Origin: Candidatus Roizmanbacteria bacterium
GTDB taxonomy: Bacteria > Patescibacteriota > Microgenomatia > UBA1406 > GWC2-37-13
Direction of reading: 5' to 3'
NCBI GenBank assembly: GCA_016181725.1
Contig: JACOYT010000020.1
Coordinates: 1-49,224, forward strand
Length of the DNA stretch: 49,224 nucleotides
The notes beneath the pieces were generated by a model, which was given only the letters and a program-made list of their open reading frames with translations, made no database searches and was not told the DNA's origin. Numbering within the stretch: the stretch's first letter is position 1; each line of letters begins with the position of its first letter. The translations under genes were made by a program, and so were the position numbers. Of this stretch, positions 27,123 through 36,201 are shown one piece after another.

Positions 27123-28203
27123 CGCCCGCTTGATCCGACAGACCGGGGTTGGCGTGTACCTTAGGAATCTACTTTTTTTTCTTGAAAAAGATATTCCTCC
27201 CTCCTGGATGGTATTTGTATATTTGTTGAAAGAGGATCTTCACTCGGTCACCTTTCAAAATAGACAGTTTGTCAAGAGAGAGGCAAGCTACCGGTGGCAT
27301 AGCCTGGCTGAACAAGTTTTTTATCCGAGGCGCTTGTATAGAGATAAGCTTGACCTTATGCATTTTACGTACTTTAGCTACCCTATCTCCTACAGGGGGA
27401 AATTTATCTCAACGATCCACGATCTCACCCCTCTTCTTTTTGCAACCGGCAAAGCATCAACGAAAAACAAACTCGTTTACCAGCTCAAACATTTCTTTTT
27501 AAAAATAGTCTTACATTCCCAGATGCGAAACTCCAGGACCATAATAACACCAACGAAAAGTGTGAAAAAGCAACTCGTTCAAGTATTTGGTAAAAGATAT
27601 CAAAGGAAGATTCATCCAATTTATGAAGGAGTAAATAAAGAATTAATAGGGATAAGAGAAAATGCAGTCCTTAAAAAAAGCATGCCGAAGGAGTTCTTAC
27701 TGTACATCGGGAATTTCTATCCGCACAAAAATGTTGAGCGTTTGATTTCCGCATTCACCAAAGTAAAAACTTCGGCAAAACTTGTTCTTGTTGGACCGGA
27801 TGATTTTTTTGCAAAGAGCATGACTCAATTGATTAATCGATTGGACCAAATTCATCGAGTTCTATTATTCAAAAATCCAAAACTTGCAGATCTCATCTTC
27901 TTTTACAAAAACGCAATCGCGCTTATCAATCCAACGCTCTCTGAAGGCTTTGGGTTGCCGATGATTGAGGCAGCTTATTTTGGCTGCCCTATTGTCGGTT
28001 CAGATATCGAGGTGTTTGACGAGGTGCTTGGCAGTTCATTCATTCGATTTGATCCATATGATATTTCAGATATTGCAAAGAAGATAAGCCATGTTCTTGT
28101 TCGGAGACCACGATTTGATGGAAAGCGATTGGTAGAGAAGTATTCATTTGAAAAGATGGCAAGAGAAACAATGGCCCTATATCAAAAAGCGTTGAAGATG
28201 TAA
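27097..28203 (+). CDS. Family 4 glycosyltransferase (start probably 27103)
   Basis: IGIDARLIRQTGVGVYLRNLL…LYIGNFYPHKNVERLI…PTLSEGFGLPMIEAAYFGCPIVGSDI. Confidence 0.93.
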   Translation: MPMKRIGIDARLIRQTGVGVYLRNLLFFLEKDIPPSWMVFVYLLKEDLHSVTFQNRQFVKREASYRWHSLAEQVFYPRRLYRDKLDLMHFTYFSYPISYRGKFISTIHDLTPLLFATGKASTKNKLVYQLKHFFLKIVLHSQMRNSRTIITPTKSVKKQLVQVFGKRYQRKIHPIYEGVNKELIGIRENAVLKKSMPKEFLLYIGNFYPHKNVERLISAFTKVKTSAKLVLVGPDDFFAKSMTQLINRLDQIHRVLLFKNPKLADLIFFYKNAIALINPTLSEGFGLPMIEAAYFGCPIVGSDIEVFDEVLGSSFIRFDPYDISDIAKKISHVLVRRPRFDGKRLVEKYSFEKMARETMALYQKALKM

Positions 28204-28232
28204 GGGGTAACGTGTAACATGTAACTTGAAAC

Positions 28233-28829
28233 ATGATTAAAGACAAAACAGGAAAAGAACTTACGAAAAATGAGGCTGCCAAAAAAGTTGTCAATCGGAT
28301 TGGGGCGATTCTTCTTGAGACGAGAGTTGCAGTTTTTCATCTTGTGGGGTATATTCCATTCCATACTCTTCGTACTGTTTTATATCGATTAGGTGGTATA
28401 ACGATTGGTCATGGATCAACGATCCATATGGGCGCGCGATTCTACGATCCAAGAAATATTGTAATAGGCGAGGATACGATTATCGGTGAGGGGGCGGTTT
28501 TAGATGGGCGCGATAAACTGGTGATTGGTAATCATGTTGCCTTTGCAAGCGAGGTTGCGGTGTACAACTCAAAGCACGACATTGACGATGAAGATTTTTC
28601 TCCAGTTGATGCGCCTGTTGCTATCAAAGACTATGTATTTATTGGGCCACGCGCGATTATTCTCCCCGGCGTTACGATAGGGGAGGGGGCTATCGTTGCG
28701 GCAGCTGCTGTTGTCACAAAAGATGTCGCCCCCTACACAGTTGTTGCGGGAATTCCAGCAAAGCAGATAGGGGAGAGGAAGCTAAAAGATCTTCACTACC
28801 GCCTCGGCCGCCCCCGCCTCTTCAGGTAA
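28233..28829 (+). CDS. Left-handed beta-helix hexapeptide acyltransferase
   Basis: GSTIHMGARFYDPRNIVIGEDTIIGEGAVLDGRDKLVIGNHVAFASEV…GPRAIILPGVTIGEGAIVAAAAVVTKDVAPYTVVAGIPAK. Confidence 0.93.
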   Translation: MIKDKTGKELTKNEAAKKVVNRIGAILLETRVAVFHLVGYIPFHTLRTVLYRLGGITIGHGSTIHMGARFYDPRNIVIGEDTIIGEGAVLDGRDKLVIGNHVAFASEVAVYNSKHDIDDEDFSPVDAPVAIKDYVFIGPRAIILPGVTIGEGAIVAAAAVVTKDVAPYTVVAGIPAKQIGERKLKDLHYRLGRPRLFR

Positions 28830-28847
28830 AAAAATTGCTGTTCGCAC

Positions 28848-28937
28848 CTCGTGTATGCACCTTGGAGGTGCAACTTCAGATTTATCCAATAAATTGGCCA
28901 ACCAACACGAGGACTACAATTTATTAATAAATTGTAG
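28848..28937. repeat. Cluster of nested palindromes (probable bidirectional terminator region)
   Basis: CCTCGTGT…ACACGAGG enclosing TGCACCT-TGG-AGGTGCA and CCAAT-AA-ATTGG; then CTACAATT-ATTAATA-AATTGTAG. Confidence 0.65.
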
Positions 28938-28950
28938 TGAAAAGGGGGTG

Positions 28951-28976
28951 CTTCAATTATTTAAATAATTGAGGCA
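28951..28976. repeat. Palindromic repeat copy A flanking MFS unit
   Basis: CTTCAATTATTTAAATAATTGAGGCA; 24/26 identical to 30351-30376. Confidence 0.85.
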
Positions 28977-29011
28977 AAGATTATGAGTCTTAACTGAGAG
29001 CTATGGTGTGG

Positions 29012-30112
29012 TCATTCGCTTTTTTCCTCCAGCATTGATTTCTCAACTGGAGAAAAAAAGAATACTAGAAGGGGGAGGAGTCCAGCAAAAAGGAGAGCAA
29101 AACCCAGAGATTTGTCGGATAGTATTCCAACAATTGGGTTTAAAAGAGCGATAGTAAATCTTCTAAACATTGATACGAAGACAATAGTTGTCATTCCTTG
29201 AAAAAATGAAACCATGATAAAGGCTATAGAAGTTATAAGGGCGCTGAAGCTCAAATAATTTCTCGCAGACCCAAATATTTTTTCAAGACCAATAAAATTT
29301 AATACTACTGCAATTTCTGAAGCAATCATTATCACATGAAATGATCCAAAGTAAAATATTGGAATTCCCAATTTCAAGAGGAGGGGCTGATAAAGCCATA
29401 TGACATAATAAGCCGCTGCAGATACTATAATGGCATCAAGAGCAATTAAACGCAACGTCTTATGTTGATAAAAAAACTTAAATCCCTTATTCACAATATC
29501 TATATAACGCTTGCTTTCAGAAGGTCCTTCGTGTACCTTCGGTTCTTTTATTGAAAGTGCGAGAATGGCTGCAATAAACATCGGAATTGCTGTAAATAAC
29601 ATTGGAAAATTTACATCAAAACTAGAAGCGATAAAGCTTCCTATAGGAGCGGATATAAGAAAACCAAGGAGAGTAAGTGAATGAGCCCTCCCAAATATTT
29701 TTTTACTTTCGTCTTCCCGGCCTGCTTCTTTTAGCGCGTCGTATAAAAGCGCATCATTTGCTCCAGATACCAGTGCAAACGAGAGCGCAAACAAAAACTC
29801 TCCCAAAAGAAAAATCTCGAACCTTGGGATACTTCCATATACGAGCGTCGCAAGAACCAAACATAAAGCTCCTAAAGTTAATGAAACTTTTCTTCCAAGA
29901 TAATCTGCAACTGCTCCTGTTGGGACTTCGAGTAGGAATATCCAGATAAGAAACCAAGATTGTAAAAGGAACATCTGTGTTTTTGTTATTCCTCCCCATT
30001 GAGTAAAAAAGGGCACAAGTACTGCCGAAAAAAAATGCAGGCTCCAGAAAAAGGTAAAGGCGTAGTAACGCCAAATTGTACTTTTGATTGTAGTTTTTAT
30101 ACTGTTAATCAT
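29012..30112 (-). CDS. Major facilitator superfamily transporter (possible drug efflux)
   Basis: 366 aa, ~12 TM; GAVADYLGRKVSLTLGALC MFS loop motif, second half fold. Confidence 0.85.
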   Translation of the reverse strand: MINSIKTTIKSTIWRYYAFTFFWSLHFFSAVLVPFFTQWGGITKTQMFLLQSWFLIWIFLLEVPTGAVADYLGRKVSLTLGALCLVLATLVYGSIPRFEIFLLGEFLFALSFALVSGANDALLYDALKEAGREDESKKIFGRAHSLTLLGFLISAPIGSFIASSFDVNFPMLFTAIPMFIAAILALSIKEPKVHEGPSESKRYIDIVNKGFKFFYQHKTLRLIALDAIIVSAAAYYVIWLYQPLLLKLGIPIFYFGSFHVIMIASEIAVVLNFIGLEKIFGSARNYLSFSALITSIAFIMVSFFQGMTTIVFVSMFRRFTIALLNPIVGILSDKSLGFALLFAGLLPLLVFFFSPVEKSMLEEKSE

Positions 30113-30124
30113 AGCGTTTTTATA

Positions 30125-30156
30125 AATAAAAAAACCAGCCGTTTTTTGACTGGTTT
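30125..30156 (-). terminator. Intrinsic-terminator-like hairpin immediately upstream of MFS start (attenuator segments 3:4)
   Basis: Minus strand AAACCAG-TCAAAAAACGG-CTGGTTT followed by T-run TTTTATTTATA. Confidence 0.8.
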
Positions 30157-30187
30157 CTAAATGAGAACTTGAACTCTTTTTAATAGA

Positions 30188-30268
30188 TTACGTTTCTGCT
30201 CCAAAGAAACCAGCGCAATAGTCCCCCGCATATGGTACGAGGTCTGCTGGTTTGACTCCGGTTGTCAT
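30188..30268 (-). CDS. Putative 26-aa leader peptide MTTGVKPADLVPYAGDYCAGFFGAET
   Basis: ATG 30268-30266 to TAA 30190-30188; lies between promoter and terminator and encodes attenuator segments 1 and 2. Confidence 0.65.
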   Translation of the reverse strand: MTTGVKPADLVPYAGDYCAGFFGAET

Positions 30269-30296
30269 GAAGCAGAAACTTATCATATAAGAATGG

Positions 30297-30325
30297 ATTA
30301 TACTGCAAACTTTATTGTTTATCAA
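30297..30325 (-). promoter_or_regulatory. sigma70-like promoter TTGATA-17-TATAAT for leader-MFS transcript
   Basis: -35 at 30325-30320, -10 at 30302-30297, 17-bp spacer. Confidence 0.75.
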
Positions 30326-30347
30326 ACTTCCATGCAAAACTTCCTTT

Positions 30348-30377
30348 CTGCCTCAATTATTTAAATAAATGAGGCAG
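30348..30377. repeat. 30-bp near-perfect palindrome, copy B flanking MFS unit
   Basis: CTGCCTCAATTATTT|AAATAAATGAGGCAG, one mismatch. Confidence 0.85.
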
Positions 30378-30384
30378 ACAGCTT

Positions 30385-31797
30385 TCAGTCGGATTGGCCG
30401 ACTAAAAAGACAGCTTGCCAGGGGCGGTACGAGGAGAAAAAGTTTTTTTCAAAAATTGTCCCGTCAGGCTTTGTTACTTTATAGTTAAAGTTTGACTTTC
30501 CCCCCCATGCCGCAAAATCAACCTGCTTCGTTGTCCCTTTTTTCAAAGTTGGGTCATCTTGATAGAGCGGATCCGGTGGGGGTTGCACATCGTAGAGCGT
30601 TGGAATTGAGATCTCTATATCTCTTCCATCCTTTTTCCCAAAGATACGAAATGCAAGATCTCCAGTTGCCGTATTATATTCTGTCTGAATGAGAATATGT
30701 CCTGGCGTATCGTTTTTTATCTTAAGGTCCACAGGAGGCGCATAGACCGTTGCGTCAAACCCCGGTTTTGAATCGTTTTCGTAGTAGCCCACCCGATACG
30801 CATGTGCGACGCGCTCTACAATTGGAAGGCCAGAGTTTAAAGCTGCCCGAAAGAGCGTTGTTGAAACCTGGCATACGCCCCCACCATCACCAAGAACTGT
30901 CTTTCCGCTTTTTATGATATAGGCAGGCTTGAATCCGGTTGATGAGGAGATATCGCCAACCGTTTCATTAAAGGAGAAGATACTTTTCGGTGGAACAAGA
31001 ACTCCATTGAATTTTGATGAGGCAAGGATGATGTTGTGGATACGCTCTGGTATCGAGCCTGCGAAGTTTGATCTTCCTTCGGCAATAAGTTCCTCTATTC
31101 CAAATTGGTTTGATTTGGCAAGCGTAATCTCTGGCAGTATGATTTCTTCTTCCAGACCCACCGCTTTCACCGAGGGTTTCTTTTTCCAGCTTTCTACAAT
31201 TTTTTCAATATCCGCGTGAAACTTATCTGATTTTATTTTTGCCCCTTTTTCCTCTTGACGAAAGCTCACTACCCTGTTGTTTTCAAACTGAAACAGGGCA
31301 TTTTTTGCCGGTTTGTTATATCGTTGTTCCTTGTCGGTAACAAATTCGTTTATAACCCTTTTATCGTATGAGATGGTCGTTGTAAAAGAGAACTTGTCGG
31401 TGTTAAAGAGCGTTGAAAACTTCTGATAGGCTCTTGATGGGAGATAGGATACCCGGCCAATAAGATACGCCCGATCTATCATGTCGACAACATTGCTTTT
31501 TACCCCAAGCGCCTTTGCAGAGAGAGTTGCTACTGCTTGATCCTTGTACAAGACGGTGATTGATGAACTTTGCAATTTTTTTTCTCTTTCCAAAAACATC
31601 TTAATCGCCTCACTTTTCGTTTTTCTTCCAACATGAACATTGTCGATATATACGTTTGGATAAATACGGATTTGAAGCTTTTGTTCTTCTTTCGTAATGT
31701 AGGAGGCGGTAAAAACTCCGGAAACAAGAAGCAGGGCTAAGATACCAAGGAGAATTTGAAAAAAGACAAGGTTCTTATTTAGCCGATTTGGTATCAT
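30385..31797 (-). CDS. VanW-domain protein with N-terminal membrane anchor and G5/PG-binding-like repeats
   Basis: FNGVLVPPKSIFSFNETVGDISSSTGFKPAYIIKSGKTVLGDGGGVCQVSTTLFRAALNSGLPIVERVAHAYRVGYYE; start set at MIPNRLNKNLVFFQ. Confidence 0.9.
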   Translation of the reverse strand: MIPNRLNKNLVFFQILLGILALLLVSGVFTASYITKEEQKLQIRIYPNVYIDNVHVGRKTKSEAIKMFLEREKKLQSSSITVLYKDQAVATLSAKALGVKSNVVDMIDRAYLIGRVSYLPSRAYQKFSTLFNTDKFSFTTTISYDKRVINEFVTDKEQRYNKPAKNALFQFENNRVVSFRQEEKGAKIKSDKFHADIEKIVESWKKKPSVKAVGLEEEIILPEITLAKSNQFGIEELIAEGRSNFAGSIPERIHNIILASSKFNGVLVPPKSIFSFNETVGDISSSTGFKPAYIIKSGKTVLGDGGGVCQVSTTLFRAALNSGLPIVERVAHAYRVGYYENDSKPGFDATVYAPPVDLKIKNDTPGHILIQTEYNTATGDLAFRIFGKKDGRDIEISIPTLYDVQPPPDPLYQDDPTLKKGTTKQVDFAAWGGKSNFNYKVTKPDGTIFEKNFFSSYRPWQAVFLVGQSD

Positions 31798-31804
31798 AAG
31801 AGTT

Positions 31805-33310
31805 ATGGATGATGATAAAATAAATCCCGAGGAAAAGCAACCAAGCGCACAAGAACCAAGGCCAATATTTGAGACAGTCCCCAAGGAAGAGCAACCACAC
31901 GAAGTACAATCGTCGCCTCAAGAACCGCCCCAGCCGCAACCTCAAGAACCTCCATTTGAACTTCAACCCGAAGAGGCGCCACCTGAGCTTGAGACACCGC
32001 AAGAGGCGCCAAGCAACCTTGATGAGAACAGGACAAAGTATTTCATCATAGGCGCAGGCGCATTATTTTTTATTATCATCTTGATCCTTATCTTGCGGAT
32101 ACTTCTTGGTGCTGGGAAGAAAGAGCCGGTGAGACTTACCTACTGGGGTCTTTGGGAGGATAAAGAGGTTATCCAGCCCCTCATCAATGCATATCAGGAA
32201 AAAAACAAAAGCATTACTATTGAATATCAAAAGATGTCACCGAGGGATTATAAAGACAAACTTATTGCACGAAGCAAAAACAATCAGGGCCCAGATATCT
32301 TTCGCTTTCACAATACCTGGATTCCAGAGATCAAAGAGGTTGTCGCGTCACTTCCTCAGTCAGTTATGTCCAATACAGAGTTTGAGAGAACCTTCTATCC
32401 TATACATCAAAAAAATTTGAAAGTAGGCGATCAGTATTACGGAATTCCCTTAATGATAGACGGATTGGTACTTTTATACAATGACAGTCTTTTTAAAAAA
32501 GCAGGGATAAGCACCGCCCCCTCAAGCTGGGAAGATGTGATAGATTACGTAGGAAAGCTTACGGTAAAAACCCAGGAAAATCAAATCGTTACTGCAGGGA
32601 TCGCGCTTGGTACTGCTGAAAATATTGAACATTTCCAGGATATTTTCGCATTGTTTTTGATGCAAAATGGAGGAGATATCCGAAAACTTGATCAAGCAGA
32701 AGCTGTCGGAGCACTCGAAAGTTATCGAAAATTTGCTGAGCAACCGAATAACTTTTGGGACGAGACAATGCCAAACTCGATAGACGCATTTATCCAGGAG
32801 AAGGTAGCAATGATCATCGTTCCTTCCTGGCAGATCCTAACAATTAAAAAGGCGAATCCGGAACTTGATTTGCGCGTTGTTCCGGTTCCAGCAATCCCAG
32901 GCGGAAAGCCGGTATCAATAGCGACATATTGGGTTGAGGGAGTTTCAAAATTTAGCAAAAATCAGAAAGAGGCGTGGAAATTTTTGCGGTATCTTGCAGA
33001 AAGGGAAAATATGACAAGGCTTTACGAGCTTCAAGCCAAGACGAGACCGTTTGGTGCGGCATATTCTCGAGTTGATTTAGGACAACTTTTAGCACAAAAT
33101 GAATATCTAGGAGCAGTGATCAAACAGGCAGACTCATATGTCTCGGTGCCGGCGATTGCACGAACCTATGATAATGGTTTAAATGACGATATAGGGCAGT
33201 ATATCAAAAACGCTATCAATGCGACAACCCAAGATGTATCATATGCAGAGGCCATGAGAACCGCAAAGCAGGGAGTAGACCAAATCTTCTCCAGATATCA
33301 AATCGAGTGA
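31805..33310 (+). CDS. TM-anchored extracellular solute-binding protein (sugar ABC SBP family) with Pro/Gln/Glu-rich cytoplasmic N-term
   Basis: EPVRLTYWGLWEDKEVIQPLINAYQEKNKSITIEYQKMSPRDYKDKLIA…; TM FIIGAGALFFIIILILILRILL after acidic/PQ-rich tail. Confidence 0.88.
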   Translation: MDDDKINPEEKQPSAQEPRPIFETVPKEEQPHEVQSSPQEPPQPQPQEPPFELQPEEAPPELETPQEAPSNLDENRTKYFIIGAGALFFIIILILILRILLGAGKKEPVRLTYWGLWEDKEVIQPLINAYQEKNKSITIEYQKMSPRDYKDKLIARSKNNQGPDIFRFHNTWIPEIKEVVASLPQSVMSNTEFERTFYPIHQKNLKVGDQYYGIPLMIDGLVLLYNDSLFKKAGISTAPSSWEDVIDYVGKLTVKTQENQIVTAGIALGTAENIEHFQDIFALFLMQNGGDIRKLDQAEAVGALESYRKFAEQPNNFWDETMPNSIDAFIQEKVAMIIVPSWQILTIKKANPELDLRVVPVPAIPGGKPVSIATYWVEGVSKFSKNQKEAWKFLRYLAERENMTRLYELQAKTRPFGAAYSRVDLGQLLAQNEYLGAVIKQADSYVSVPAIARTYDNGLNDDIGQYIKNAINATTQDVSYAEAMRTAKQGVDQIFSRYQIE

Positions 33311-33314
33311 GATT

Positions 33315-35396
33315 ATGGCGATCAAATTTCCCGTTAATTTTTTTCAAACCCGAGGCGATACGGAGGAACTGTATCTTGGCTTATTTCTCAAAGAACAAGA
33401 GGGAGCCGTTTTTTATATCGAGGAAAAAGGCGGATCGTTACACATCATCGCAAATGAGAGATTCGCCTACACAAACGGCTGGGACAATCTTGTTGAGGAT
33501 ATTGATGAAGCACTGTATAAGCTTGAGACAGAGACGCGGAAATCTCCCGAGAAAACGATTTTCTTTCTTTACGCACACGTTATCGATGCACATGCCAAAG
33601 AGATTAAGAAACCGTATCTTCACAAAATTAAAGAACTGACAAAAAATTTGGAACTAAAGCCTCTTGGATATATCGAGTGTCATGAGGGTATCGTTGAATA
33701 TCTGGAGAAGAAGGAGGGGCTTTCACTTACGGCAACACTCATTGAATTTGATAAGGCGACTTTGGGTATCTTTGTGTATAAAGGGGGCAAGATAATTTTC
33801 CAAGAGGCTGTTCCTCGTTCGCTCAACTTAATTGATGATCTTACTCCAATTTTTGAGAAAATAAAAACCATAAGTGTCCTTCCTGCGCGTATAATCCTCT
33901 ACGATTCAAAGGATCTTGATGTTGAATCGGGACAGCTTCTCACCCGCGGTTGGGAGCAAGAATTTTTCCCACAACCACCGAAAGTAGAAATAGTGAGAGA
34001 AGAACAGCTTATTGAGGGTTTGCTTAAGATTTTTGTAAGTCAAATTATGCCCGAGAAAAAGGAAGAGCCAAAAGAAAAGGAAGTGATGGGATTTGTGATC
34101 GGGGCAGATGTAGCACCGAAGAAAGAAGCAGATCTTCCCAAGCAGGAACAACCTATGGTAAGTAAGCCGGCATTCAATTACGACGTAACATTCGCAAAAG
34201 GTATTCTATCAAACTTCATCTCGTGGTTTAAGCAACTCGGATCGCTCTTTTCAAAAACGAGAAATATATCAGTTCCACTTTTGGCCGTAATTGGCAGCCT
34301 TTTTATCATTCTTGCAGTTTTTCTCATGGAGTATTATTTTCATACGGCGGAAGTTACGGTATTTTTTCCGTCTCAACGACTGGTAAAAGATGTTGTTGTT
34401 TCTGGTAATTCAAGTAGCAACGCAGGAAAAAATGATCTGCGCGTGCATATTGGGACAACGCAGCAACAATTTAACGAGACAAAACCCAGTTTGGGAAAAA
34501 GAGATGTCGGTGAAAAAGCCAAAGGAGACGTTACAATCCACAATTTTGATGATAGAGAGCGAGTTTTTGAGAAAGGAACAACACTTGCCGCACAGGGAAT
34601 TAAGTTTGTTTTGGAAGACGACGTTAAGGTTGCCTCATCGTCATTGGCATCCGATGGCTCCGCAAAGCTGCCAGGGAAGGGGAAGGGCGGCATTGAGGCG
34701 GTGGAGATTGGAAGCGAAGCAAATCTTTCAAAAAATCAACGATTTCAGATTGCAGATCTCTCAGCGAGTTTATATTTCGCACTCAATGAAGCCAATCTGT
34801 CAGGTGGATCTAAAAAAAGTATAAAAACCGTATCGAAGGACGACCATGAAGCGTTGCGAAAGAAAATCCTTGAGAAGGCAGGAGAGTTTGGTAAGAAGAA
34901 TATTGAGCCGAAACTTCAGAAAGATTCAAAGCTTTTGCAACAACTGACAGGCATTGAGTTGAGAAATCTTCAATATTCAAAAGAGGTGGGTGAAGAGGCA
35001 GATGAGGTAGCCCTAAAAGCTACGGCGAAAATTACGCACCACTCATATAAGGATAGGGAACTTCGCAATCGTTTCGCAGAAGCCCTTTCGCGCGAGATTA
35101 AGAAGAGTTTCCAACTTGATGTTGATGGAATATCATATGTAATACGAAAAGTCCAGAAGGATAAAGAGGACTACAAGATACAAGCAAACGTGAAAGCAAA
35201 GCAAGTTCGAAAAGTTTCCAAAGACGAGATAGTTTCCAATCTTTCCAATAAAAAGAGCGATGACGTTGAAAAGCTTGTCCGCGAAAAATATAAGGCATCT
35301 GGCTTGGAGCTTAAGGTAAACCACCCCTTACCATTTCTTCGAAACAGACTTCCACTTTTCAAAAAAAACGTTGATCTTGAAATTTCTTACCTATAA
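33315..35396 (+). CDS. Large membrane protein with baseplate-J-like C-terminal domain
   Basis: 693 aa; single central TM; GDVTIHNFDDRERVFEKGTTLAAQGIKFVLEDDVKV…AVEIGSEANLSKNQRFQIADL similar to baseplate J-like region. Confidence 0.65.
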   Translation: MAIKFPVNFFQTRGDTEELYLGLFLKEQEGAVFYIEEKGGSLHIIANERFAYTNGWDNLVEDIDEALYKLETETRKSPEKTIFFLYAHVIDAHAKEIKKPYLHKIKELTKNLELKPLGYIECHEGIVEYLEKKEGLSLTATLIEFDKATLGIFVYKGGKIIFQEAVPRSLNLIDDLTPIFEKIKTISVLPARIILYDSKDLDVESGQLLTRGWEQEFFPQPPKVEIVREEQLIEGLLKIFVSQIMPEKKEEPKEKEVMGFVIGADVAPKKEADLPKQEQPMVSKPAFNYDVTFAKGILSNFISWFKQLGSLFSKTRNISVPLLAVIGSLFIILAVFLMEYYFHTAEVTVFFPSQRLVKDVVVSGNSSSNAGKNDLRVHIGTTQQQFNETKPSLGKRDVGEKAKGDVTIHNFDDRERVFEKGTTLAAQGIKFVLEDDVKVASSSLASDGSAKLPGKGKGGIEAVEIGSEANLSKNQRFQIADLSASLYFALNEANLSGGSKKSIKTVSKDDHEALRKKILEKAGEFGKKNIEPKLQKDSKLLQQLTGIELRNLQYSKEVGEEADEVALKATAKITHHSYKDRELRNRFAEALSREIKKSFQLDVDGISYVIRKVQKDKEDYKIQANVKAKQVRKVSKDEIVSNLSNKKSDDVEKLVREKYKASGLELKVNHPLPFLRNRLPLFKKNVDLEISYL

Positions 35397-35415
35397 TACT
35401 ACGCTAATAATAGAC

Positions 35416-36165
35416 ATGTCTTTGTATAGGTACGTAAAAGAAGAGAAGACCATTAGGCGGAAAGTTGTCAATTATTTTTCTTACGTTACTCTTACTTTGG
35501 GAGCACTCCTTTTATTCTGGGCTTTTTATCCGGTTATTTCATTTGAGGTATACTCTCGCTTTTTCTTTCAGCAAAAACTAAATAGTCCCGTTCCTAACCA
35601 GATCGCCTCATCAATTACCCTGGCAAATTCAGTTTTAGGAACAAGCACGGAGCTCTTTTCAAACAACCTGCGTGACTTTACCCAGGCAAGTCTCTGGTTT
35701 CCAACAAAAACAAAGGTGAGTAGCCAGCGAAAACTGGATATTAAAGAGTATGCGCTTTCTATCCCAAAACTAAATATTCAAAATGCAAAGGTTATCGTTG
35801 GCGGCGAAAATCTTACGAAGGGACTTATCCAGTACCTGCCAACAACTCTGCCAGGAGAGTATGGAAACGCGGTGGTTTTCGGACACTCAACGCTTCCCCA
35901 ACTATATAATACGAAGGATTACAAAACGATATTCACGTACCTTCCCTCTTTGGAAAAAGGAGATAAGGTGATGGTTAGAATAAAAGATGTGGATTATGAG
36001 TACGAGGTCTATGAGATGTTTGTTGTCAAGCCGGACCAGATCTCTGTTCTTGAACAGCGATATGACGGTCCTTATCTCACCCTTATAACCTGCGTTCCTC
36101 CAGGAACATATTGGAATAGACTGGTAGTTCGTGCAAAGCTTACCAAGTTGCCGGCTCAATTATAA
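35416..36165 (+). CDS. Sortase family protein
   Basis: ALSIPKLNIQNAKVIVGGENLTKGLIQYLPTTLPGEYGNAVVFGHS…LTLITCVPPGTYWNRLVVRAKL (TLxTC…R). Confidence 0.9.
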   Translation: MSLYRYVKEEKTIRRKVVNYFSYVTLTLGALLLFWAFYPVISFEVYSRFFFQQKLNSPVPNQIASSITLANSVLGTSTELFSNNLRDFTQASLWFPTKTKVSSQRKLDIKEYALSIPKLNIQNAKVIVGGENLTKGLIQYLPTTLPGEYGNAVVFGHSTLPQLYNTKDYKTIFTYLPSLEKGDKVMVRIKDVDYEYEVYEMFVVKPDQISVLEQRYDGPYLTLITCVPPGTYWNRLVVRAKLTKLPAQL

Positions 36166-36201
36166 TTGCAAGTACCCCATAATATATGCTAAAATAGCGG
36201 G

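Noticed and set aside
31798-31884. 29-aa N-terminal extension of the VanW-like ORF
   Set aside because: Overlaps the divergent solute-binding gene start; internal MIPNRLNKNLVFFQ gives a natural TM-anchored start at 31797.
33315-35396. Prophage or phage-tail-derived injection system from the baseplate-J-like domain
   Set aside because: No sheath, tube, spike, capsid, terminase or integrase genes in the window; the protein looks like a membrane-anchored host surface protein.
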